Assembly: GCA_045585875.1 (NCBI GenBank) | Contig: JAZMZH010000125.1 | Span: 1 to 16,405, forward strand | Length of the DNA: 16,405 nucleotides | Direction of reading: 5' to 3' | Origin: JAVBQJ01 sp045585875 | Lineage (GTDB): Bacteria > Verrucomicrobiota > Lentisphaeria > Victivallales > Victivallaceae | In this document: positions 6,016 through 12,519 of the stretch, one piece after another | Numbering within the stretch: position 1 is the first letter of the stretch | Layout: every line of letters starts with the position of its first letter | Notes under the pieces: model-generated | Databases searched by the model: none | Seen by the model: the letters and a program-made list of their open reading frames with translations, nothing else | Told to the model about the DNA's origin: nothing | Made by a program: the position numbers and the translations under genes

Positions 6016-6825
6016 TTACTTCACCCCCGCCGTGCGGCGCAGCCAGTCGCACGCCAGCAGCCCCCACTCCGAAATCGGATGTCCGGTGCGCAGCAGACCG
6101 TATCCGTGGCCGCCCTCGGCGTAGATGTGCATTTCCGCACGGCCGCCGGCCCGGTGCACCGCCTGATACCAGGCGAGAGAATTCTCCACACGGATCTCGT
6201 CGTCCCCGGCCTGCACGAGAAAAGTCGGAGGCACGGAGCCGGTAACCTTGAATTCCGGATTCAGCACCAGATTTTCACCGGTCAGATAAGCCGGATAGAT
6301 CAGTGCCGCGAAATCGGGGCGGAAATCGAGCTTGTCGGCCTCATCCGCCGCCGGGTACGGCTCCGTCTCCGCCGAAGCGCAGCACATGGCGGTGAGATGA
6401 CCGCCCGCGGAAAATCCCATCATCCCCAGCCGCCCGGCGTCCACCATCAGCGCATCGGCGTGAAGCCGGATCAGCCTTATGGCCCGGGCCGCATCGGCGA
6501 AAGCCGCCTCACGGCACCCGGGACAGCGGTATTTCAGCAGAAAGGCGCTGAAGCCGCTCGCGTTCAGCATCCCGCAGATGTCGCTCCCCTCGTGGGTCCA
6601 GGACAGAAATTCGTAGGCTCCTCCCGGCGCGACCAGCACCGCCGGATGCTTCCCTGCGCCGGAAGCAGGGAAACACACGATCTCCGGCTCCGACACCTGC
6701 GTGATCCGCATGATGCCGCTGTCGTGATCATCCATGAAATATTCGCTTTGGGAAGCATCCACGGCCTCCGGGAAAGGCATCCCGCCCGGCTGCCAGAGCT
6801 TTACACTCCTATGAAAGGCACACAT
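6016..6825 (-). CDS. Alpha/beta-hydrolase, acetyl-esterase type (cytoplasmic)
   Basis: A 269-residue hydrolase resembling the acetyl-xylan/sugar esterases (BD-FAE/Aes-like dienelactone-hydrolase group). The N-terminal VKLWQPGGMPF is typical of these esterases. The oxyanion region is APGGAYEFLSW, with Pro in place of the first His of the usual HGG. The nucleophile Ser139 is in GFSAGGHL, the acid Asp208 in VQAGDDE and the base His240 in EGGHGYG, so the triad is complete. No signal peptide is visible, so it would act on imported, acylated sugars or oligosaccharides. AAGGAG at 6837-6832 supports the start. It lies downstream of the AraC regulator on the same strand, 51 bp away, and upstream of the NodB-like gene. 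It may be part of the AraC regulon. The exact substrate is unknown. Confidence 0.85.
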   Translation of the reverse strand: MCAFHRSVKLWQPGGMPFPEAVDASQSEYFMDDHDSGIMRITQVSEPEIVCFPASGAGKHPAVLVAPGGAYEFLSWTHEGSDICGMLNASGFSAFLLKYRCPGCREAAFADAARAIRLIRLHADALMVDAGRLGMMGFSAGGHLTAMCCASAETEPYPAADEADKLDFRPDFAALIYPAYLTGENLVLNPEFKVTGSVPPTFLVQAGDDEIRVENSLAWYQAVHRAGGRAEMHIYAEGGHGYGLLRTGHPISEWGLLACDWLRRTAGVK

Positions 6826-6852
6826 TTACAACTCCTTAGTGATGATCTTATA

Positions 6853-6880
6853 AATTTACACCGAAAAGAAAAAGTTTCAA
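6853..6880 (-). promoter_or_regulatory. Possible promoter of the esterase gene
   Basis: On the minus strand, TTGAAA (6880-6875), a 16-bp spacer and TAAATT (6858-6853) give a fair promoter overlapping the stop codon of the AraC gene. The leader would be about 20 nt and would include the AAGGAG site. A TATAAG hexamer nearby (6852-6847) has no matching -35. Confidence 0.33.
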
Positions 6881-7737
6881 GTCTGCAAATCCGGCGATTT
6901 CCGCTTTTTCTGATAATCTCCGGGCGTAAGCCCGTAACGCCGCTGAAAGACCCGGCTGAAGTATCTCTGATCGGTAAATCCGCATGCTTCCGCCGCATCC
7001 CGTATCTTCATCCGCTCCTCGCAAAGCATCCGGGCGGCGTTTTTCAGCCTCACCTCCAGCAGACAGGCGTGGATGGAACAGCCGAAGTAACGGCGGAAAA
7101 TCCGGTTCAGATGAGGCGGCGCGTAATGGGCCATGGCCCCGAGTTCCTCAAGGGTCAGAGGCCGAAAATAATACTGGTCGATGATCCGGCGGGTCTGAAA
7201 CACCGCGTCGCGATGATAGTTGGAGGTGTCGAACCCGCCGCGGCGGAGGGGATAGTCGATGCTCTCCAGCAGCAGGGCGTGAAATTCCGGAATATCCGCC
7301 GTCTCCCGCTGGGAAGCCTGCCACAAATCCCCGGCGAAGTGCGAAGTGGTGTGCAGCCGGATGCCGGACTGCCGGTAGCCGTCCACGGGATTGTACATGG
7401 TGTAATGGAGGTTCAGACCGTCCGGCGCCACGACCACCCACAGGAGGGTGTAATCCCGCTCCCGGGAGAGCCAGTGCTCGGTGTGCACTGTGCCCCGGAG
7501 AAAAATCATCGGGCGCGGCGTATTCAGACGGTGCCATGAGCCGTTTACCAGCACGGCCATCTCGCCGGAGATGAGGGAAATGATCTCCACATGCTGGAGA
7601 TGGGACTCCGCCGGATAGTAAGGGTGCGCGAATTCCGCCCCGTCCAGGGGTGCCGGCAGATGTTCGCCCGGAGCGATGTAATCGGCGCCGGAGTCGATCA
7701 TCGCCTGCTGAAACTTCCGCAAACTTTCCTCAAACAT
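6877..7737 (-). CDS. AraC-family transcriptional regulator with N-terminal cupin-type sensor
   Basis: A 286-residue regulator of the usual AraC/XylS length. Residues about 35-105 look like the beta-rich cupin/AraC-binding domain that senses a sugar ligand (EIISLISGEMAVLVNG, then HTEHWL). Two helix-turn-helix motifs occupy the C-terminus. The first runs from LTLEELGAMAHYAPPHLNRI (about 194-213) and the second from IRDAAEACGFTDQRYFSRVF (about 245-264), followed by YGLTPGDYQ. This is the diagnostic AraC signature. The ATG at 7737 has AGGAAAGG just upstream. It is divergent from the aminotransferase operon, with 179 bp between them that hold both promoters and inverted repeats. It therefore probably controls that operon and itself. 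The esterase and NodB-like genes follow on the same strand. Confidence 0.93.
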   Translation of the reverse strand: MFEESLRKFQQAMIDSGADYIAPGEHLPAPLDGAEFAHPYYPAESHLQHVEIISLISGEMAVLVNGSWHRLNTPRPMIFLRGTVHTEHWLSRERDYTLLWVVVAPDGLNLHYTMYNPVDGYRQSGIRLHTTSHFAGDLWQASQRETADIPEFHALLLESIDYPLRRGGFDTSNYHRDAVFQTRRIIDQYYFRPLTLEELGAMAHYAPPHLNRIFRRYFGCSIHACLLEVRLKNAARMLCEERMKIRDAAEACGFTDQRYFSRVFQRRYGLTPGDYQKKRKSPDLQT

Positions 7738-7761
7738 TTCCGTCCGTTCCTTTCCTCATTT

Positions 7762-7790
7762 AAAATACCGCAAATCGGGATGAATTGCAA
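7762..7790 (-). promoter_or_regulatory. Promoter of the AraC regulator gene
   Basis: On the minus strand, TTGCAA (7790-7785), a 17-bp spacer and TATTTT (7767-7762) form a promoter. The leader would be about 20 nt and carries the ribosome site. One arm of the AATCGGGAT inverted repeat (7773-7781) lies inside the spacer, a good place for autorepression. Confidence 0.55.
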
Positions 7791-7827
7791 ATAAAAGTTC
7801 GTTTTATCCACATTTTTTATCCCGATT
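7773..7827. promoter_or_regulatory. Widely spaced inverted repeat, candidate operator for the AraC regulator
   Basis: AATCGGGAT (7773-7781) and its exact reverse complement ATCCCGATT (7819-7827) are 46 bp apart centre to centre. A third copy of the core, ATCCCG, lies at 7849-7854, thirty bases after the second in the same orientation, and touches the -35 box of the aminotransferase promoter. The positions suit repression of araC and activation of the operon. The role is inferred from placement only. Confidence 0.4.
7791..7807. repeat. Perfect short palindrome in the araC/aminotransferase intergenic region
   Basis: ATAAAA (7791-7796), five bases (GTTCG), then TTTTAT (7802-7807) form a perfect inverted repeat next to the araC -35 box. 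It could be a protein-binding site or a chance AT palindrome. It is centred exactly between the two arms of the larger repeat (7773-7827), which makes the whole region symmetric. Confidence 0.35.
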
Positions 7828-7843
7828 CTCTACATAAAATTTT

Positions 7844-7872
7844 TTGTAATCCCGTCGCCATGAACTTATATT
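7844..7872 (+). promoter_or_regulatory. Promoter of the aminotransferase operon
   Basis: TTGTAA at 7844-7849, a 17-bp spacer and TATATT at 7867-7872 form a good promoter. Transcription should start near 7879, 38 bases before the ATG. The ATCCCGATT arm at 7819-7827 would be centred near -56, a common activator position. Confidence 0.58.
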
Positions 7873-7916
7873 AACTCCGGAAACCGACGGCATCGTCAAA
7901 AACAAAGGAGCTTAAC

Positions 7917-9179
7917 ATGCCGAAACAGATGTGCAAATTCGGAACCGATGAACTCATGGAACTCATCGACGTGTTCAACGTTTCAGCCGCCGCCCAGGCC
8001 AAGATCCGCGCCCTGCTGGCCGAAGAGGCGCACGAGCCCGACGCCGGAAACTTCTTCCGCTATTACAACGGCCGCAGCAAGACCGTGGAATTCGAGCGGG
8101 AATTCGCCCAGCACATGGGCTGCCGTCACGCGCTGGCCGTCAATTCCGGCACCAGCGCCCTCATCGCCTCCCTGGTGGGCGCGGGCATCGGCCCCGGCGA
8201 CGAGGTGATCGTGCCGGCCTACACCTTTTTCGCCTCGGTTTCCGCCATCGTGGTGGCCAGGGCCGTCCCGATCATCGTGGATATCGACGACAGCCTCACC
8301 ATCTCCCCGGAAGCCATTGAAAAAGCCATCACCCCGCGCACCAAAGCCATCATGCCGGTGCACATGCTCGGCCTGAATTGCCGCATGGACCGCATCATGG
8401 AGATCGCCAGAAAGCACAACCTCATCGTCATCGAGGACACCGCCCAGGCCTGCGGCGGCCGCTATCAGGGCAAATCCCTGGGCACCTGGGGCGATTTCGG
8501 CTGCATCAGCCTCGACGCCTATAAGGTCATCGCCACCGGAGAGGGCGGCATGATTATGACCGACAACGACTTCTATTACATGCGCGCCCAGAGCTACCAC
8601 GACACCGCGGCATGCTGGCGGCCCGACCGCTTCGGCAAGGAGCGGGTGGCCGGCGAACTCTTCTGCGGCGAAAACTACCGCATGTGCGAACTCGAGGCCG
8701 CCGTCGGCCTCGCCCAGCTCCGCAAACTGGACTGGATCAACTCCACCTGCCGCCATCTGTGCGAAGTGCTGCAGGCCAATGCGAAACTGCCCGCGGGCGT
8801 CCGCTGGACCAGGCTCAACGATCCCGACGGCATCTGCGGCTACACCCTGCCGCTGAGCTTCGATGACAAGGATTTCTCGCTGCGGGCCCAAAAAGCCGGA
8901 GTGGTGGGCGGCAACGCCCTGGACGCCACCCGCGGCGTCCGCAACTGGCACATGGCCTGGCACTGGGAACACATCACCGGCCTCAAGACCGCCACGCAGG
9001 AGGGTTGCCCTTTCAAGTGCCCCCACGTGCAGAATCTCAAGACCTATACTCCCGACTCCTGGCCGGTCACCCAGGACATCATCTTCCGCACCGGCATCAT
9101 CGGGCTCAATCCCTTTATGAGCGAAGCCGAAGTGCTTGAAATGGCGAAGAAACTTACGGAAGGACTGGAAAAATGCTGA
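7917..9179 (+). CDS. DegT/DnrJ/EryC1/StrS-family PLP-dependent aminotransferase
   Basis: A 420-residue fold-type I aminotransferase of the sugar/cyclitol-aminating family. It transfers an amino group, usually from glutamate or glutamine, to a keto sugar or keto cyclitol. The NSGTSAL motif (about 76-82) and EVIVPAYTFFAS (96-107) bind cofactor phosphate and ring. Asp174 in VIEDTAQACGG contacts the PLP nitrogen. Lys203 in SLDAYKVIATGEGG is the Schiff-base lysine, so it should be catalytic and not a regulator-like homologue. A CPFKCPH cysteine pair near the C-terminus is seen in the scyllo-inosose/StrS-like branch as I remember it. AAAGGAG at 7904-7910 sets the start. Its stop overlaps the next gene by seven bases, so translation is probably coupled. 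It is the first gene of a three-gene operon opposite the AraC regulator. The substrate is unknown. Confidence 0.93.
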   Translation: MPKQMCKFGTDELMELIDVFNVSAAAQAKIRALLAEEAHEPDAGNFFRYYNGRSKTVEFEREFAQHMGCRHALAVNSGTSALIASLVGAGIGPGDEVIVPAYTFFASVSAIVVARAVPIIVDIDDSLTISPEAIEKAITPRTKAIMPVHMLGLNCRMDRIMEIARKHNLIVIEDTAQACGGRYQGKSLGTWGDFGCISLDAYKVIATGEGGMIMTDNDFYYMRAQSYHDTAACWRPDRFGKERVAGELFCGENYRMCELEAAVGLAQLRKLDWINSTCRHLCEVLQANAKLPAGVRWTRLNDPDGICGYTLPLSFDDKDFSLRAQKAGVVGGNALDATRGVRNWHMAWHWEHITGLKTATQEGCPFKCPHVQNLKTYTPDSWPVTQDIIFRTGIIGLNPFMSEAEVLEMAKKLTEGLEKC

Positions 9180-9949
9180 AGATCTGCCCGCTGATCGATC
9201 TGTTTTTCACGGATGACCATACCTGGACCGGCCGCGCCGAAAAGATCGCCGGATGCGGATTCGACGCGGTGGAAACCTGGGGCGGAGGCGACCTGAAAAT
9301 GCTTCAGGAGATCACCGCCGGAGGTTTGAAGCTCGCCAGCATCGTCATGAATTTCGCCAACGAGGAAAAGGTCGTCCCCGTGAATCCCGAAAACCGGCAG
9401 GCCTTTCTCGACCGCATCGACCGCTTCATGGACAACGCCCTCACCGTCGGATGCGTGCAGGGCATCGTCACCGCCGGACAACAGGTCGGCTCGCTGAGCC
9501 ACGCCCGCCAGCGTCATGTCCTGACCGAAAACCTCGCGCTGGCCGGGGAAATGGCGGCGAAACGGGGCTTCACCCTCAATCTGGAGCCGCTGAACACAGA
9601 GATGGATCACCCCGGATATTTCCTCTCCGATCCCGCGGAGGCGGTCTCCATCGCCCGCGAAACCGGCTGCGCCAATGTCAAGGTGCTGTACGACATCTAC
9701 CACATGGCGATCATGTACGGCAACATCACGGAGTTTCTGCGTTACAACATCCGGTGGATCGGGCACTTTCACACCGCGGGCATCCCGGGCCGTCACGAAC
9801 CGGCGGCGGGCGAAACCAACTATCCGTTTCTGCTCCGGGAGATCGACCGTCTGGGCTACACCGGCTTCATCGGGCTGGAATACTTCCCGCTGCTGGAGAG
9901 CCGGGCGTCGCTGAAGCAGACCGTCGCATTTTTCACCCGCGAAGACTGA
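9173..9949 (+). CDS. Hydroxypyruvate-isomerase-like TIM-barrel sugar isomerase/epimerase
   Basis: A 258-residue xylose-isomerase-like TIM barrel, the same length as E. coli Hyi and OtnI. The family segments are clear: NLEPLN (Glu138), VLYDIYHM (Asp174), GHFHTA (His200, where Hyi has Gln) and GLEYFP (Glu236). Together these give the expected four metal ligands. The GIPGRHEPAAGETNYPFL stretch closely follows the Hyi/OtnI pattern. These enzymes interconvert keto and aldehyde forms of small oxo-acids or sugars. Hydroxypyruvate as substrate is not implied here, because homologues act on many 2-keto and 3-keto sugars. The ATG at 9173 sits inside the last codons of the aminotransferase gene, with GGAAGGA at 9158-9164. 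The dehydrogenase gene follows after 30 bp. It is likely cytoplasmic. Confidence 0.87.
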   Translation: MLKICPLIDLFFTDDHTWTGRAEKIAGCGFDAVETWGGGDLKMLQEITAGGLKLASIVMNFANEEKVVPVNPENRQAFLDRIDRFMDNALTVGCVQGIVTAGQQVGSLSHARQRHVLTENLALAGEMAAKRGFTLNLEPLNTEMDHPGYFLSDPAEAVSIARETGCANVKVLYDIYHMAIMYGNITEFLRYNIRWIGHFHTAGIPGRHEPAAGETNYPFLLREIDRLGYTGFIGLEYFPLLESRASLKQTVAFFTRED

Positions 9950-9979
9950 CAACGGCAGATCCATCCTACGGAGGCAGAA

Positions 9980-11113
9980 ATGAATCGGAAAATCCGCATG
10001 GGCATGGTCGGGGGCGGCCCCGGCAGTTTCATCGGCAGCGTCCACCGCAGAGCGGCCAATCTGGACGGGCTTTACGAACTGGTTTCCGGCTGCTTCAGCC
10101 GGGACCCCGCGAAAAATGCCGCCGCCGGACGGGAGCTCTTCCTCCCTCCGGAGCGGCTCTACGGCAGCTGGCAGGAGATGTTCGAGGCGGAGCAAAAGCG
10201 CCCCGACCGGATGGAGGTGGTGGCCGTGACCACTCCCAACGCCACCCACTTCCCCATCGCCATGGCGGCGCTGGAGGCCGGATTTGACGTGATCTGCGAC
10301 AAGCCCATGACCATGACCCTCGCGGAGGCGCTGGAACTCCGGGATCGGGTGCGTTCCTCGGGACGGCTCTTCGCGCTCACCCACAACTACACCGCCTACC
10401 CCATGGTCCGCGAAGCCCGCCGCATGGTCCGGCGCGGCGAACTGGGCGAGATCCGCAAGGTCGTCGTGGAATACCCCCAGGGGTGGCTGGCCTGTGCCGT
10501 CTCCGAGGACAACAAACAGGGCAAGTGGCGGACCGATCCGGCGCAGGCCGGGATCAGCAGCTGCATGGCCGACATCGGCAGTCACGCCGAAAACCTCGCC
10601 GAATTCGTGACCGGACTGCGCATCACCGAATTGTGCGCCGATCTCACCAGCTTCGTGCCGGGACGGCCCCTCGACGACGACGGCTCGGTGCTGCTCCGCT
10701 TCAACAACGGCGCGAAAGGCGTCCTCATGGCCAGCCAGATCTCCGTCGGAGAGGAAAATCCTCTGCGCATCCGGGTGTACGGCGCAAAACAGTCCCTGGA
10801 GTGGATGCAGGAAACGCCGGAAAATCTCACGCTGCGCTCCAACAGCGACGACCGCCGCATTTTGCGCCGGGGCTGGGCGGGCCGCGGAAAAGATTTCCTC
10901 CGCATCCCGGCCGGCCATCCGGAGGGGTTTCTGGAGGCCTTTGCCAATCTCTACACCGACATGGCCCGGGCCGTGGCCGCCCGCGAAGCCGGAGAGGAGT
11001 ACACGCCGGAATTTCCCACCGCCGATGACGGCGTCCGGGGCATGGCCTTCATCGAAGCGGTGGTGCGGAGCTCGGCCTCCGGCGCAAAGTGGTGCGCCCT
11101 CCCCGAGATCTGA
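9980..11113 (+). CDS. Gfo/Idh/MocA-family NAD(P)-dependent sugar dehydrogenase
   Basis: A 377-residue oxidoreductase. The N-terminal Rossmann motif is MGMVGGGPGSFIG (about 7-19). Residues 82-111 carry the family pattern VAVTTPNATHFPIA followed by CDKPMT, where Lys108 is the usual catalytic/substrate lysine. DIGSHAENL (Asp198 and His202) supplies the C-terminal catalytic DxxxH. These proteins oxidise a hydroxyl of a sugar, inositol or glycoside, or reduce the keto form, with NAD(P). Members with GGGxGxFIG and THNYT..PMVREAR form a distinct clade often linked to TIM-barrel isomerases, as I remember it. GGAGG at 9970-9974 fixes the start. It is the last gene of the operon, and a weak stem-loop overlaps its stop codon. 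With the aminotransferase it recalls the oxidise-then-aminate logic of the NtdC/NtdA pair. That is inference. Confidence 0.92.
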   Translation: MNRKIRMGMVGGGPGSFIGSVHRRAANLDGLYELVSGCFSRDPAKNAAAGRELFLPPERLYGSWQEMFEAEQKRPDRMEVVAVTTPNATHFPIAMAALEAGFDVICDKPMTMTLAEALELRDRVRSSGRLFALTHNYTAYPMVREARRMVRRGELGEIRKVVVEYPQGWLACAVSEDNKQGKWRTDPAQAGISSCMADIGSHAENLAEFVTGLRITELCADLTSFVPGRPLDDDGSVLLRFNNGAKGVLMASQISVGEENPLRIRVYGAKQSLEWMQETPENLTLRSNSDDRRILRRGWAGRGKDFLRIPAGHPEGFLEAFANLYTDMARAVAAREAGEEYTPEFPTADDGVRGMAFIEAVVRSSASGAKWCALPEI

Positions 11114-11127
11114 AATTGAGATCCGGG
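11102..11127 (+). terminator. Stem-loop overlapping the dehydrogenase stop codon
   Basis: CCCG plus GATCT (11102-11111, with A11106 bulged) pairs with AGATC plus CGGG (11119-11127) around a seven-base loop that contains part of the TGA. There is no T-run afterwards, so it is at best a weak or factor-dependent end, or an mRNA 3' protecting structure. Confidence 0.25.
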
Positions 11128-11172
11128 TCCCTGTCCCCCCGGCGGGAAGGATGGTGCGGCAGCGCCGCGCCG

Positions 11173-11664
11173 TCACAACAGGACCCGCCAGGCCTCCACC
11201 AGTTTCTTCCAGGGGAAAGCCGCCTGATTGGCCGGACTGGTCGAGGGCAGGTAGACAGCATCCCGCCCGATGACCGGAGCCACATGCGTTTGAAAAAGCG
11301 CATGGGCCGTCCGTCCGGTGGTATAGATGCGCTCGATCGGAGCCTCCGCCAGCAGCCGCGAAAAATCGTTCGGCACAGGCCGCCGGATGGAGGCATCAGC
11401 TGCTCCCGTGATTTCGCACGAGGCCAGCACATCCCAGAGCGCGATGCGGCGACGCAGGACAAACGCCGTCTTCTCCTCCGGAGTCCGGGGCGTTTCTGCC
11501 CCGAAGAGAGCCGCCAGAAGCGGCCAGAAACGGTTCTGCGGATGCGAATAATAGAAACCGTGCCGGACGGATTGGGGCGACGGCATGGTCCCGAGGATCA
11601 GGATCCGGGAATCACGGTCGTAAACCGGCTGAAATGCGTGGACGACGTGCATGGGAGAACTCAC
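11173..11664 (-). CDS. UDG-superfamily DNA-deoxyinosine (hypoxanthine) glycosylase
   Basis: A 163-residue protein matching the small hypoxanthine-DNA glycosylases (UDG family 6), which excise deaminated adenine from DNA to start base-excision repair. Motif 1 is ILILGTMPSPQSV followed by YYSHPQNRFWPLL. The conserved Asn44 (Asn40 from the ATG start) corresponds to the active-site Asn of this family. Motif 2 is LPSTSPANQAAF near the C-terminus. The middle IALWDVLASCEITGAADASI is also typical. Two starts are possible: GTG at 11664 (used here) and ATG at 11652. Neither has a good Shine-Dalgarno sequence, and the ATG fits known family N-termini slightly better. It begins 19 bp behind the MarR gene and is probably the last gene of that operon. 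Confidence 0.87.
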   Translation of the reverse strand: MSSPMHVVHAFQPVYDRDSRILILGTMPSPQSVRHGFYYSHPQNRFWPLLAALFGAETPRTPEEKTAFVLRRRIALWDVLASCEITGAADASIRRPVPNDFSRLLAEAPIERIYTTGRTAHALFQTHVAPVIGRDAVYLPSTSPANQAAFPWKKLVEAWRVLL

Positions 11665-11683
11665 GAAACCGGGACCGGAGGCG

Positions 11684-12190
11684 TCAGCTCACCGTCTCCG
11701 GCGGGATTTTCCCCCTGGAGATCACTCCGGCCCGGGCCAGGGCCCCGGTGAACTTGCGCAGCAGCGCGAGAAAGGCTTTTCGCTCCTCCGGAGTGAATTC
11801 CGCCATGCCTTCGGCCACCACGCCCTCGTTGCCGAGGCGGCGGAGTTCGAGAAACTTCTTCGATTCCTCGGAGACCGCGATTTCCACGGAACGGCGATCC
11901 TGACGGGAACGCTTGCGGCACAAAACCTTTTTCCCCACCAGAATCTCCACGGCCTCGCTGGCGGCGGCCGGAGAGATGTTCAGCGCCTCGGCAAGGGTTT
12001 TCAGGGAAACGCCGCGTCCGCCGCTCTCCTCAAGGAGCAGGACCTTGCGGAAAAGGCGGGCCTGACTCACCGTAAGTGAAAAGGCTTTATCGGTGATTTC
12101 AGGCGACATCTGCCCGACGGAATATTCGCGGATCCCCTCAACGGCTTCGCCGAGCAGCGCCAGAATTTCACCGGATTCTCCGTTTCCCAT
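11684..12190 (-). CDS. MarR-family transcriptional regulator
   Basis: A 168-residue winged-helix regulator. Helices at both ends would form the dimer interface. The central segment VSLKTLAEALNISPAAASEAVEILVGKKVLCRKRS (about 61-95) is the DNA-binding helix-turn-helix. The following RQDRRSVEIAVSEESKKFL (about 96-114) is the beta wing with the conserved D-R-R motif, the MarR hallmark. Such proteins are usually repressors released by small aromatics or oxidants. GAGGAGGG just before the ATG at 12190 confirms the start. It sits 15 bp behind a small membrane protein gene and ahead of a DNA-repair glycosylase gene, all on the minus strand. Its target is not evident, since the operon promoter near 13190 has no clear palindrome beyond CCGG motifs. 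Confidence 0.88.
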   Translation of the reverse strand: MGNGESGEILALLGEAVEGIREYSVGQMSPEITDKAFSLTVSQARLFRKVLLLEESGGRGVSLKTLAEALNISPAAASEAVEILVGKKVLCRKRSRQDRRSVEIAVSEESKKFLELRRLGNEGVVAEGMAEFTPEERKAFLALLRKFTGALARAGVISRGKIPPETVS

Positions 12191-12205
12191 GACACCCTCC
12201 TCAAA

Positions 12206-12499
12206 TCATTTGTCGTCGGACAGGGGCTTGACATCAATGATGTCTTCGCTCGCCGGAGGATTGCCGCCGGAACGGTGCTCCTCACGATCCTGAAAGGTCT
12301 CCTCCCGCTGCGCCGCGGCGGCGCGACCGGCGGCAGCGGATTTCCCGCCCCCCAGCAGGCGCATGACCAGCACCGCCAGCATTGCCAGCACCGCCAAAGG
12401 CAGCCAGATCGGAGATAAAATGATCAGGAGCAGCACCAAAATGATACATCCGACCGGCGACGGCCGCGGAGTATTGACGCCGAAAGCGTTTATGGTCAT
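12206..12499 (-). CDS. Small membrane protein of unknown function
   Basis: A 97-residue protein I do not recognise. Residues about 17-48 are strongly hydrophobic and split by a Ser-Pro-Ile-Trp-Leu-Pro turn, which suggests two short membrane helices or one long kinked one. A Gly- and Ala-rich linker follows, then a polar, charged cytoplasmic or periplasmic tail (EETFQDREEHRSGG, ending DIIDVKPLSDDK). The ATG at 12499 has AAAGGGG just upstream. The frame extends further 5', but that part overlaps the phosphatase gene and has no ribosome site, so the short form is preferred. It lies 20 bp behind the HAD phosphatase gene and 15 bp ahead of the MarR gene, so it is inside the operon. It may be a target or sensor partner of MarR, but that is guesswork. 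Confidence 0.68.
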   Translation of the reverse strand: MTINAFGVNTPRPSPVGCIILVLLLIILSPIWLPLAVLAMLAVLVMRLLGGGKSAAAGRAAAAQREETFQDREEHRSGGNPPASEDIIDVKPLSDDK

Positions 12500-12519
12500 T
12501 CCGTTCCCCTTTCTGAAAT

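Noticed and set aside
5722..7539. A 605-codon open frame on the plus strand
   Set aside because: It is antisense to the esterase and AraC genes, has an Arg/His/Pro-rich composition, no ribosome binding site and no recognisable domain.
9044..11176. A 710-codon open frame on the minus strand
   Set aside because: It is antisense to the isomerase and dehydrogenase genes, which have clear motifs. The translated product is His/Gly/Asp-rich without any domain. Long antisense frames are expected where third codon positions are GC-rich.
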